Source: Clostridia bacterium (GTDB taxonomy: Bacteria > Bacillota > Clostridia > TANB77 > CAG-508). From it: a stretch of DNA of 64,000 nucleotides. The stretch lies in NCBI GenBank assembly GCA_017533795.1, contig JAFWIH010000003.1, positions 1-64,000 on the forward strand, in the 5' to 3' direction. The notes below the pieces were generated by a model. It ran no database searches. It saw only the letters and a list, made by a program, of their open reading frames with translations, and had not been told where the DNA came from. The translations under genes were made by a program, and so were the position numbers. Below, piece by piece: positions 55,056 to 62,800 of this stretch (its first letter is position 1; every line of letters begins with the position of its first letter).

Positions 55056-55400
55056 ATGTATAAAAAGATAGCAATAGGATTATTTGCAGGCCTAATATGT
55101 GGATTTTTTTCAACAGGAGGAGGAATGATTTTAGTTCCTGGATTTGTTTACATCTTAAAAATACAACCAACAGAATCAAGAGCAACATCAGTTTGTTGTA
55201 TTTTGCCAATGGTAATTGTAAGTTCATTTTTTTACTATAAAAACAGTTATATTGATTGGAAGACATCAATATTATGTGCAACAGGTGGAATTATAGGAGG
55301 AATTCTAGGTGCAAAAATATTAAAAGACATTCCGGATAAAATATTAAAAATAATTTTTACGTTTTTTTTAATATATGCTTCTATAAAATTTATTTTATAA
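55056..55400 (+). CDS. TauE/SafE (TSUP) transporter, N-terminal half protein
   Basis: A 114-residue membrane protein with four helices that equals the first repeat of TauE/SafE anion exporters (GLFAGLICGFFSTGGGMILVPGFVYIL, then ATSVCCILPMVIVSS and GGIIGGILGAKIL). Full-length relatives are about 250 residues with two such repeats. The matching second half is the next gene, so the transporter is probably a heterodimer of halves. Members export sulfite, sulfoacetate or related organic anions; the substrate here is unknown. Ribosome site AAGTAGGAATAAG. Confidence 0.85.
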   Translation: MYKKIAIGLFAGLICGFFSTGGGMILVPGFVYILKIQPTESRATSVCCILPMVIVSSFFYYKNSYIDWKTSILCATGGIIGGILGAKILKDIPDKILKIIFTFFLIYASIKFIL

Positions 55401-55435
55401 ATATATTCTTTATTCTTATACAGGATTGTGATATT

Positions 55436-55801
55436 GTGATATACATTTTAATTGGGTTAATTTCAGGAATTTTTAGCGGAATAGGTATGGGTGGAGGAAC
55501 AATATTACTACTGATTTTGACTACAATTTTAGGCATGGAGCAGCATGTGGCACAGGCAGTTAATTTGATTTTTTTTATTCCAACATCTATAGCTGCTATC
55601 ATAATGAATATAAAAAACAAATCAGTAGATTTAAAATTAATAGGAATAGTTGCTTCTTTTGGAATTATAGGAGCAATTATTGGTTCAAAGCTTGTAGTAA
55701 AAACTGACGTAAGTTATCTAAAAAAAATTTTTGGCGCTTTTTTAATTGTTATAGCTATAAATGAGATTTATGAAACAATAAAAGAGTATATAAATAATTA
55801 A
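55436..55801 (+). CDS. TauE/SafE (TSUP) transporter, second half protein
   Basis: A 121-residue, four-helix partner of the preceding gene with its own repeat motif (LIGLISGIFSGIGMGGGTILLLILTTIL, HVAQAVNLIFFIPTS, GIIGAIIGSKL). The start is GTG behind CAGGATTG. Split halves encoded side by side occur in many Clostridia. The 35-bp gap suggests one transcript. There is no sign that the two were ever one frame: the first has a normal stop and the second its own start. Confidence 0.83.
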   Translation: MIYILIGLISGIFSGIGMGGGTILLLILTTILGMEQHVAQAVNLIFFIPTSIAAIIMNIKNKSVDLKLIGIVASFGIIGAIIGSKLVVKTDVSYLKKIFGAFLIVIAINEIYETIKEYINN

Positions 55802-55847
55802 TTAGTGGCATAATAGAAATAGCAAATCAAAATAGGAGGAACTAAAA

Positions 55848-55988
55848 ATGAAATTTATAAAAGGAATGGTTATGGGAACATTAATTTCTGCAGGAGTTAT
55901 GATGATGTATACAGAAAATTCGGGAATGAATAAAAAGAAAATGATGAAAAAAGGTAAACAGATGGCAAAAAAAATGGGGATAATGTAA
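55848..55988 (+). CDS. Small basic membrane-associated protein
   Basis: A 46-residue protein with a consensus AGGAGGA site nine bases before the ATG. It has one short hydrophobic segment (KGMVMGTLISAGVMMMYT) and a Met/Lys/Gly-rich tail (NKKKMMKKGKQMAKKMG). It resembles small YtxH-like clostridial proteins, but I cannot assign a family. The stop codon is in the loop of the terminator hairpin at 55971. Confidence 0.7.
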   Translation: MKFIKGMVMGTLISAGVMMMYTENSGMNKKKMMKKGKQMAKKMGIM

Positions 55989-55999
55989 TCCCCATTTTT
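55971..55999. terminator. Bidirectional terminator between two convergent small genes
   Basis: AAAATGGGGA pairs with TCCCCATTTT around an 8-nt loop. T runs lie on the plus side and A runs on the left, so it can work in both directions. Confidence 0.8.
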
Positions 56000-56432
56000 A
56001 TAATTTAGGCTCTAACATATCTTCATGATTAAGTTTTTTATCACATTTGTCTAATTTAATACCTTTTAAACATTTATTATCTCTGCTTTTTCCTTTAGCA
56101 CATATTTTTACATGCTTAACATCGTTTACAAATATTTCTAATGCATATTCTTTACCAGGACAAAGTGGTCCAAAAACAAATTCACCATCTTCATCAGTAA
56201 ATGTGTGTGTTACAGGACGTCTTTCTTCTTTTCCACAATCATATATTACTTCAATTAGCTTAACAACTGCATTATCTATAGGCTCATTATAACAGTTCTT
56301 AACTACTCCAAACATAACATTTCTGTTATCCTCTGGTAATTTTATTTCTAAATCATATTCTTTTCCATTTTCAATATATCCGTCAATATCTATTATTGGT
56401 ATATTAGGCTTTTTTTCTAATTCCATATCCAT
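55998..56432 (-). CDS. Carboxypeptidase-regulatory-like (Cna-B/TTR-like) domain protein
   Basis: A 144-residue acidic, cysteine-containing protein without signal peptide. The middle (about 38-125) is a carboxypeptidase regulatory-like beta-sandwich: VMFGVVKNCYNEPIDNAVVKLIEV, THTFTDEDGEFVFGPL, and GKEYALEIFVNDVKHVKIC. Such soluble single-domain proteins occur widely in spore-forming Clostridia and some are suspected spore or cell-surface components. The short lead has AAGGAAG as ribosome site. The function is unknown. Confidence 0.75.
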   Translation of the reverse strand: MDMELEKKPNIPIIDIDGYIENGKEYDLEIKLPEDNRNVMFGVVKNCYNEPIDNAVVKLIEVIYDCGKEERRPVTHTFTDEDGEFVFGPLCPGKEYALEIFVNDVKHVKICAKGKSRDNKCLKGIKLDKCDKKLNHEDMLEPKL

Positions 56433-56524
56433 ATTAATCTTCCTTTCTTATTAGTCTCTTTATATAATATGTAGAATTATGTCAGATGTTGCTCTAATTG
56501 TTATGGGTTAATTCTATTGAACTC

Positions 56525-56554
56525 TTGTCATATTAGGCTGTTTTGTAGTATAAT
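56525..56554 (+). promoter_or_regulatory. Promoter of murI
   Basis: TTGTCA and TATAAT with 18-bp spacing, ending 26 bp before the start codon. Confidence 0.65.
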
Positions 56555-56579
56555 CTAAAAATAGCAAGAGGTGATAAAT

Positions 56580-57356
56580 TTGAATGAAAATCCAATAGGA
56601 ATTTTTGACTCAGGAGTAGGTGGACTAACAGTATTAGCAGAAATAAAAAAAAGATTACCAAGTGAAGATATAATATATTTAGGTGATACAGCGCATTTTC
56701 CATATGGAGATAAAAGTAAGGAAGATATAGTAGAATACTCAAGAGAGAATGTAAAAACTCTAATAAAAAAACATGCAAAAATAATTGTTATAGCATGTGG
56801 AACTGCAACAAGTCAAGCAATAGATGTATTAAAAGAAGAATTTAATGTTCCAATAGTAGGAATTATAGAACCAACAGTTCAATATATTAAAGAAAGAAAT
56901 ATAAAGGAAATTGGTGTTATAGCTACTGAAGGTACAATAAGGAGTGGCGCATGGGAAAATAAGTTAAAAAATGCAGTGCCAGAAATACATGTAATAAATA
57001 AAGCATGTCCAATGCTTGCAACAATTGCTGAAGAAGGAAGAGCATTGGGAGAAGAAGGAAGACAAGTAATAAAAGAATATATGAAACCATTTAAAGAAAA
57101 CAAAATAGATAAAATAATACTCGGTTGTACTCATTATCCAATTTATGAAAAATTAATTGATGAAGAATTAGGGTATAATGTAGAGTTAATAAATACAGGA
57201 GTTACAGTTGCTAACAGTATTAAAGATTTATTAAAAAATTATGATATACAAAGTATACAAAAAAAAGGTTCAGAAGAGGTTATTCTAACAAAGCCTGAAC
57301 CATATTTTAAAGATATTGCAAAAAATATACTAAATAATGAAATAAAAATAAAATAA
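56580..57356 (+). CDS. murI: Glutamate racemase
   Basis: A 258-residue cofactor-independent racemase supplying D-glutamate for peptidoglycan. The N-terminal signature IGIFDSGVGGLTVL, catalytic Cys73 (VIACGTATS) and Cys183 (ILGCTHYPI) are in place. TTG at 56580 is chosen because AGAGGTG (56566-56572) sits at correct distance; the in-frame GTG at 56571 is part of that ribosome site. Length is typical. The next gene, sigH, has its own promoter. Confidence 0.95.
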   Translation: MNENPIGIFDSGVGGLTVLAEIKKRLPSEDIIYLGDTAHFPYGDKSKEDIVEYSRENVKTLIKKHAKIIVIACGTATSQAIDVLKEEFNVPIVGIIEPTVQYIKERNIKEIGVIATEGTIRSGAWENKLKNAVPEIHVINKACPMLATIAEEGRALGEEGRQVIKEYMKPFKENKIDKIILGCTHYPIYEKLIDEELGYNVELINTGVTVANSIKDLLKNYDIQSIQKKGSEEVILTKPEPYFKDIAKNILNNEIKIK

Positions 57357-57369
57357 AAAGCTAAAAGTA

Positions 57370-57398
57370 TTGACATGCAAAGACTTTAACAATATAAT
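57370..57398 (+). promoter_or_regulatory. Promoter of sigH
   Basis: TTGACA and TATAAT, both perfect, with 17-bp spacing. It begins 14 bp after the murI stop. Confidence 0.8.
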
Positions 57399-57431
57399 AC
57401 AAATATATAACATTTAAAAGGAGTAAGACAT

Positions 57432-58070
57432 ATGACAACCTATACTACATTTTCTTTAGACAATTCATATGAAAATATGACAGATGAACAACTACTAGAA
57501 ATGGCAAAAAAAGACAAGAAAGCTTTAAACTGTTTGCTAGAAAGATATAATAATGTAGTTAATATGAAGGCTAACAAATTCTTTATGATAGGTGCTGAAA
57601 GAGAAGACATGGTCCAGGAGGGAATGATTGGACTATATAAAGCAGTTAAATCATTTGACCTAAACAAACAGAACTCATTTAAAACATTTGCAAATTTATG
57701 TATAGAAAGGCAGCTTATTACTGCTGTTAAAAATTCAAATAGGCAAAAACATATTCCGCTTAATTCATCAGTATCATTAAATGCGTCCGCATATGACGAA
57801 AATGATGATACAACTATAATGGAAGTGCTTGAAACTAACACAGTTGATGATCCTTCCGATATTATAGCTCAGAAGGAATATTATAACTATATAGAGACAA
57901 AAATAGACGAAAGTTTAAGTGGTTTTGAAAAAAAAGTGCTAGATCAATATAAACAAGGAAAATCTTATGCTTCAATTGCAGAAACATTAGATACAAAAGT
58001 AAAATCTGTTGATACAGCAATACAAAGAATTAGAAAGAAAGCAATAAAAATTAGAGATAATATTAAATAA
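57432..58070 (+). CDS. sigH: RNA polymerase sigma-H factor (early sporulation/stationary phase)
   Basis: A 212-residue sigma-70 family factor. Region 2 is DKKALNCLLERYNNVV to GAEREDMVQEGMIGLYKAVKSFD, with FKTFANLCIERQLITAVK matching the -10-binding helix. Region 4 is SGFEKKVLDQYKQGKSYASIAETLDTKVKSVDTAIQRIRKKA. The GAEREDMVQEG sequence and length are those of SigH (Spo0H), which directs genes at the onset of sporulation and stationary phase. AAAAGGAG precedes the ATG. With cwlD it indicates a spore-former. Confidence 0.92.
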   Translation: MTTYTTFSLDNSYENMTDEQLLEMAKKDKKALNCLLERYNNVVNMKANKFFMIGAEREDMVQEGMIGLYKAVKSFDLNKQNSFKTFANLCIERQLITAVKNSNRQKHIPLNSSVSLNASAYDENDDTTIMEVLETNTVDDPSDIIAQKEYYNYIETKIDESLSGFEKKVLDQYKQGKSYASIAETLDTKVKSVDTAIQRIRKKAIKIRDNIK

Positions 58071-58088
58071 AAAATCTCCATAAAATAC

Positions 58089-58117
58089 TTGAAATTTTTT
58101 CCAATTTATTATATAGT
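58089..58117 (+). promoter_or_regulatory. Possible promoter of the DUF6514-like gene
   Basis: TTGAAA and TATAGT with 17-bp spacing, just after sigH. Confidence 0.4.
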
Positions 58118-58156
58118 AAAGAACGGTTTTGCAAAAGAGAAGAGAGGGGGAAAATT

Positions 58157-58456
58157 TTGAGAGTTTTTTATGGAGGTATTTATTTAGAGAAAAAAACCTT
58201 GCAAGAAGCAGGTATTGAGCATCCCATTAAACTTGAATATTATAAAATAATAAACACAGAAGAAAAAATATATGGAATTGATATAGTAAAAACAGAATAT
58301 AAAACGAATAACATGATAAAAGAAGAAAAAGAGTTGAAAGAAATTAGTAAAGATGAATTAAAAATAGAAAAGATGTTAAATATTTTTAAATCTTGTGCAG
58401 TCACACCAATAACAGCACAGGAAGTAGTAGAAGACTTATTAAAACAAACTTTTTAA
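58157..58456 (+). CDS. DUF6514-like small protein
   Basis: A 99-residue cytosolic protein. The beta-rich first half (IKLEYYKIINTEEKIYGIDIVKTEY) and the C-terminal helix with VTPITAQEVVEDLL match my memory of the uncharacterised clostridial DUF6514 family. The start is TTG with GAGGGGG upstream. It lies between sigH and topA; its function is not known. The family name is from recall of the pattern, so it should be treated as likely rather than proven. Confidence 0.7.
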   Translation: MRVFYGGIYLEKKTLQEAGIEHPIKLEYYKIINTEEKIYGIDIVKTEYKTNNMIKEEKELKEISKDELKIEKMLNIFKSCAVTPITAQEVVEDLLKQTF

Positions 58457-58535
58457 AACTAAAACTTGCATTTTTCTAACATATGGTCTAGAATACTTAA
58501 AGTAAATGAAATATAAATAGGAGGAGCTTAAGTTT

Positions 58536-60614
58536 ATGGCAGACAAATTAATAATAGTAGAATCACCAGCAAAAGCGAATACTATAAAAAAATTCATAGG
58601 AGGTAGTACAAAAGTAGTAGCTTCCATGGGACATATAAGAGATTTACCAAAATCTAAACTTGGTGTAAATATAGAAAATGATTTTGAACCAGAGTATATT
58701 AACATTAGAGGAAAGGGCGATTTAATAAAATCATTAAAAAAAGATGCCAGTTCAGCTAAAACAATTTATTTAGCAACTGACCCTGATCGTGAAGGAGAAG
58801 CTATTGCGTGGCATTTAGCACATATTTTAGAAAATGACAAAAATAAAATAACAAGAGTTACATTTAATGAAATTACAAAAACAGCTGTAAAAAAAGCAAT
58901 TAAGGAGCCTAGAAATATTGATTTAGGCTTAGTTGATGCTCAACAGGCAAGACGTGTTTTAGATAGAATAGTTGGTTATAAAATAAGTCCATTACTATGG
59001 AAAAAAGTAAAAAGAGGACTATCTGCTGGTAGAGTACAATCAGTAGCTGTTAAACTTATTGTAGATAGGGAAGAAGAAATTGAAAAATTTATTCCAGAAG
59101 AGTATTGGAATTTATATGTTGAACTTTTAGAAGAAAAATCAAAGCAAATATTTGAAGCTAAATTTTATGGAAAAAATGGTCAAAAACAAGAGATACATTC
59201 TAAAGATGAAATAGACATAATTCTAAAAGATTTAGAAAATGCAAAATATATTGTTGATAAAATAAAGAAAGGTGAAAGGAAGAGAAATCCTGCACCGCCA
59301 TTTACAACCAGTACAATGCAACAAGAGGCTTCAAGAAAACTTGGATTTACATTAAGAAAAACAATGTCTGTTGCTCAAGGCCTATATGAAGGAATAAAAA
59401 TAGACTCTAGGGGAACAGTAGGATTAATTACATATATGAGAACTGACTCAACAAGAATATCTGAGGAAGCAAGAGGAGCAGCAAAAAAACACATTATAGA
59501 AACATATGGCGAAGAATACTATGAAAATAGATACTATAAAACAAATAAAGATTCACAAGATGCTCATGAAGCAATAAGACCAACATATATTGACTTAGTA
59601 CCAGACGAAATTAAAGATTCTTTAACACCAGATCAATATAAATTGTATAAATTAATATATAATAGATTTATAGCAAGCCAAATGTCGGCTGCAATCTATA
59701 ATACTGTAAATGCGGATATTATTGCAAATACATATACTTTTAAGGCAAATGGTCAAACATTAAAATTTAAAGGGTTTATGACCTTATATGTTGAAGGAAC
59801 TGACCAAAAAGAAAAAGAAATAGAAGGAATGTTACCAGAACTAGAAGAAGGCCAAGAAGTAAAGGAGAAAAAATTAAATCCAAAACAGAGCTTTACTGAA
59901 CCACCTGCAAGATATACAGAAGCTAGTCTAGTTAAGGCTTTAGAAGAAAAAGGAATAGGAAGACCAAGTACATATTCTCCAACTATTTCAACAATCTTAG
60001 AACGTAGATATATAGAGAAAGAGGCAAAACAACTTATACCAACTGAACTTGGTAAAGTGGTAAATAAATTACTTACAGAAAACTTCGCAGACATAATAAA
60101 TGTAGAGTTTACAGCTAAAATAGAAAGCCAATTTGATGAAATTGCAGAAGGCAAAGAAGAATGGAAAAAAATGATAAGAGAATTTTATGGACCTTTTGCT
60201 ATAGAACTTGAAAAAGTAGAAAAAGAATTGGAGCATGTAAAAATAGAAGATGAAGTATCTGATGTACAATGTGAAAAATGTGGCAGAATGATGGTATATA
60301 AATATGGAAGGTATGGTAAGTTTTTAGCATGTCCTGGATATCCAGAATGTAAGAATGCAAAACCAATTATAGAAACAATAGATGTTCCTTGCCCTAAATG
60401 TGGAGGAACAGTACAAGTAAGGAAGACAAAAAGAAGAAGAAACTATTATATATGTGAGAACAATCCAGAGTCATGTGATTATATTTCATGGAACAAACCA
60501 AAACCGGGTGAAGAGTGGAATCCTGAGGATGCAGAAGAAATAAAAAAAGAAACCACAAAAAAGAAAACTACAAGGAAAAGAAAAAATACAAAGAAAAGAA
60601 AGAGTAAAAGCTAA
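58536..60614 (+). CDS. topA: DNA topoisomerase I
   Basis: A 692-residue type IA topoisomerase that relaxes negative supercoils. The TOPRIM domain has IVESPAKANTIKK and ATDPDREGEAIAWH; active-site Tyr300 is in YMRTDSTRIS. RPSTYSPTI and RYTEASLVKALEEKGIGR complete the core. The C-terminus has two four-Cys zinc modules (CEKCGRM...CPGYPEC and CPKCGGT...CENNPESC) and a Lys/Arg/Thr-rich tail (TTKKKTTRKRKNTKKR). AGGAGG precedes the ATG. The stop overlaps the terminator stem. Confidence 0.96.
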   Translation: MADKLIIVESPAKANTIKKFIGGSTKVVASMGHIRDLPKSKLGVNIENDFEPEYINIRGKGDLIKSLKKDASSAKTIYLATDPDREGEAIAWHLAHILENDKNKITRVTFNEITKTAVKKAIKEPRNIDLGLVDAQQARRVLDRIVGYKISPLLWKKVKRGLSAGRVQSVAVKLIVDREEEIEKFIPEEYWNLYVELLEEKSKQIFEAKFYGKNGQKQEIHSKDEIDIILKDLENAKYIVDKIKKGERKRNPAPPFTTSTMQQEASRKLGFTLRKTMSVAQGLYEGIKIDSRGTVGLITYMRTDSTRISEEARGAAKKHIIETYGEEYYENRYYKTNKDSQDAHEAIRPTYIDLVPDEIKDSLTPDQYKLYKLIYNRFIASQMSAAIYNTVNADIIANTYTFKANGQTLKFKGFMTLYVEGTDQKEKEIEGMLPELEEGQEVKEKKLNPKQSFTEPPARYTEASLVKALEEKGIGRPSTYSPTISTILERRYIEKEAKQLIPTELGKVVNKLLTENFADIINVEFTAKIESQFDEIAEGKEEWKKMIREFYGPFAIELEKVEKELEHVKIEDEVSDVQCEKCGRMMVYKYGRYGKFLACPGYPECKNAKPIIETIDVPCPKCGGTVQVRKTKRRRNYYICENNPESCDYISWNKPKPGEEWNPEDAEEIKKETTKKKTTRKRKNTKKRKSKS

Positions 60615-60637
60615 TTTATTTAGCTTTTACTCTTTTG
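60601..60637 (+). terminator. Terminator overlapping the end of topA
   Basis: A perfect 14-bp stem (60601-60614 with 60620-60633) around TTTAT, followed by T residues. The left arm is the last five codons including the stop. Confidence 0.9.
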
Positions 60638-60679
60638 TTTTTGTAAAACAATTGTAACCAAAACTTAATACAAAAGTAA

Positions 60680-60709
60680 TTGACATTTAATTATATATAA
60701 AAATATAAT
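60680..60709 (+). promoter_or_regulatory. Promoter of the BspA-like/transglutaminase pair
   Basis: TTGACA and TATAAT with 18-bp spacing, 38 bp before the ATG. Confidence 0.7.
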
Positions 60710-60746
60710 TAAATCAGTATATTATAATCATTTATAAGGGGAAAAA

Positions 60747-62786
60747 ATGTATATGAAAATAATAAAGAAAATAATTGGAATATTATTTGTAATTTTACTA
60801 ATACAGTTATTTAGTATTGCAACAAAGAGTTTGGCTTCAGAAAACGTATATATTAAAATAGTAGGGGACAGTTCGACTCCCTTTTTAGATACAACAATAG
60901 CAAGGGATAAAATAAAAAAAATATCATTTGTATCATCAATTGAAGGGCACATAGTGAATAATGAGACTTGTTTTGATGTATCATCAGATAATAGTAAAAC
61001 AGTTTTACTATGGATTGAAAATATTGATGATGATGGAAAATATGTAATCACAATAGGACAGAATGGTGGAGTAATAGCTAATCCCTATTCTTTAGGTTTA
61101 TTTTCTCATATGGTTAACTTGGAAATTTTAAATTTAGATAATTTTGATACAAGTAATGTAAAAAATATGGAATGGATGTTTTATGATTGTAGTAAATTAA
61201 CAAACATAGACGTCAGTAACTTTAATACAAGCAAAGTAACAAGTATGGGCAGAATGTTTAATGGATGCAAAAATTTGACAAATTTAGATATAACAAATTT
61301 TGATACAAGTAATGTAACAAAAATGTATGACATGTTTAGTGAGTGTAATAGTTTAACTAGCCTAGATTTAAGAAGTTTTAATACAAGTAATGTATTATAT
61401 ATGACTGAAATGTTTTATAATTGTAATAACTTAATTAGTATGGATTTAAGCAATTTTGATACAGGGAATGTAGTGAATATGACTAGGATGTTTTACAATT
61501 GCAAGAATTTATCAAGTTTAGACATAGGAAATTTTAATACTAATAAAGTAGAAAGAATGAACTGTATGTTTTATAATTGCTATAGTCTAACAGAGATAGA
61601 TGTGAGTGGGTTTGATACTAGTAATGTAATTAACATGAGTGAGATGTTTCGTGAGTGTAAAAAATTGACAGAGTTAGATGTAAGTAACTTTAATACAAGC
61701 AAAGTAACAGATATGAGTAAAATGTTTTCTAATTGTAATAAAGTGATAAATCTAGATGTTAGCAATTTTGATACGAGCAGTGTAACAGACATGAGTAACA
61801 TGTTTTCTAATTGTAATAAAGTGATAAATCTAGATGTTAGCAATTTTGATACGAGTAGTGTAACAAATTTGGTGGGGATTTTTAGTGCTTGTAGTAGTTT
61901 GGAAAGCATAGATATAAGTAGTTTTAATACAGAAAATGTAACCAATATGAGTGGAATGTTTTCTTCTTGCCGAAACATAAGTATATTAGATGTAAGTAAT
62001 ATTGAAACAAAAAATGTAACCAATATGGAGGGCATGTTTCAATATTGTGAAAATTTATTAAGGTTGGACCTAACTAACATAAATACAATAAATATAACAG
62101 ATATGCAATATATGTTCCGAAATTGTTATAAATTAACTACTTTAGATTTAAGCGATTTTGATACAAGAAATGTAACAAATATGAATTATATGTTTATGGG
62201 GTGCAGAGATTTAACAACAATTTATGTGTCTGAAAAATTTCAAGTAACATCAGTAATATACGGAAGCGAATTGTTTAATGATTGCAAAAAACTTATTGGA
62301 GGAGAAGGCACAATATTTAACACAGATTACACAGATTACACATACGCAAAAATTGATGAAGGCGTATCAAACCCAGGGTATTTTACAGATAGTTTTAAGA
62401 TAGATAATTATACATTAGATGGTTCATATATTAAGGGTATACAACCTAATACTGTATATAAGGACTTTGCACAAAATGTTCATTCAGCTAAAACATATAT
62501 AATAAAAGAAGGAGAAAAAGTATTAACAGATACAGATGTTATAAAAACGGGACAAGTTTTAACAGTAGGAGAAAATACATACATACTAGTAGTAACAGGT
62601 GATACAAATGGAGACGGAAAAGCAGATATAAAAGACATAATGCAAATAAATAAACATAGATTAAACAAAGTACAATTAACAAATGTATATTTAGATGCTG
62701 GTGATGTTAACGGAGACGGAAAGGCAGACATAAAAGACATAATGCAAATAAATAAATACAGATTAGGGAAAATAGCTAATTTATAA
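60747..62786 (+). CDS. Secreted BspA-like (DUF285) leucine-rich-repeat protein with C-terminal dockerin
   Basis: A 679-residue secreted protein. The signal peptide (IIGILFVILLIQLFSIATKSLA) is followed by about 14 repeats of 26 residues, each like MFxxCxxLxxLDxSNFDTSNVTxM, the BspA/DUF285 type that forms a leucine-rich solenoid. After a short linker module (LDGSYIKGIQPNTVYKDF, also found in the next gene), two dockerin calcium loops follow: DTNGDGKADIKD and DVNGDGKADIKD, each with a helix QINKxRL. Dockerins dock onto cohesin modules of a scaffold, none of which is in the window. DUF285 proteins in gut bacteria are thought to bind host or microbial surfaces. AAGGGG is the ribosome site. Confidence 0.92.
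   Translation: MYMKIIKKIIGILFVILLIQLFSIATKSLASENVYIKIVGDSSTPFLDTTIARDKIKKISFVSSIEGHIVNNETCFDVSSDNSKTVLLWIENIDDDGKYVITIGQNGGVIANPYSLGLFSHMVNLEILNLDNFDTSNVKNMEWMFYDCSKLTNIDVSNFNTSKVTSMGRMFNGCKNLTNLDITNFDTSNVTKMYDMFSECNSLTSLDLRSFNTSNVLYMTEMFYNCNNLISMDLSNFDTGNVVNMTRMFYNCKNLSSLDIGNFNTNKVERMNCMFYNCYSLTEIDVSGFDTSNVINMSEMFRECKKLTELDVSNFNTSKVTDMSKMFSNCNKVINLDVSNFDTSSVTDMSNMFSNCNKVINLDVSNFDTSSVTNLVGIFSACSSLESIDISSFNTENVTNMSGMFSSCRNISILDVSNIETKNVTNMEGMFQYCENLLRLDLTNINTINITDMQYMFRNCYKLTTLDLSDFDTRNVTNMNYMFMGCRDLTTIYVSEKFQVTSVIYGSELFNDCKKLIGGEGTIFNTDYTDYTYAKIDEGVSNPGYFTDSFKIDNYTLDGSYIKGIQPNTVYKDFAQNVHSAKTYIIKEGEKVLTDTDVIKTGQVLTVGENTYILVVTGDTNGDGKADIKDIMQINKHRLNKVQLTNVYLDAGDVNGDGKADIKDIMQINKYRLGKIANL
61722..61877 (+). 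repeat. Near-identical 78-bp duplication inside the BspA-like gene
   Basis: The stretch from 61722 recurs at 61800, a 78-bp (26-codon) period. A 56-bp core, starting ATGTTTTCTAATTG and ending GATACGAG, is unchanged. Other repeats in the gene are far more diverged at DNA level, so this is a recent duplication of one repeat. Confidence 0.85.
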
Positions 62787-62800
62787 TGATAGGAGAAAAA

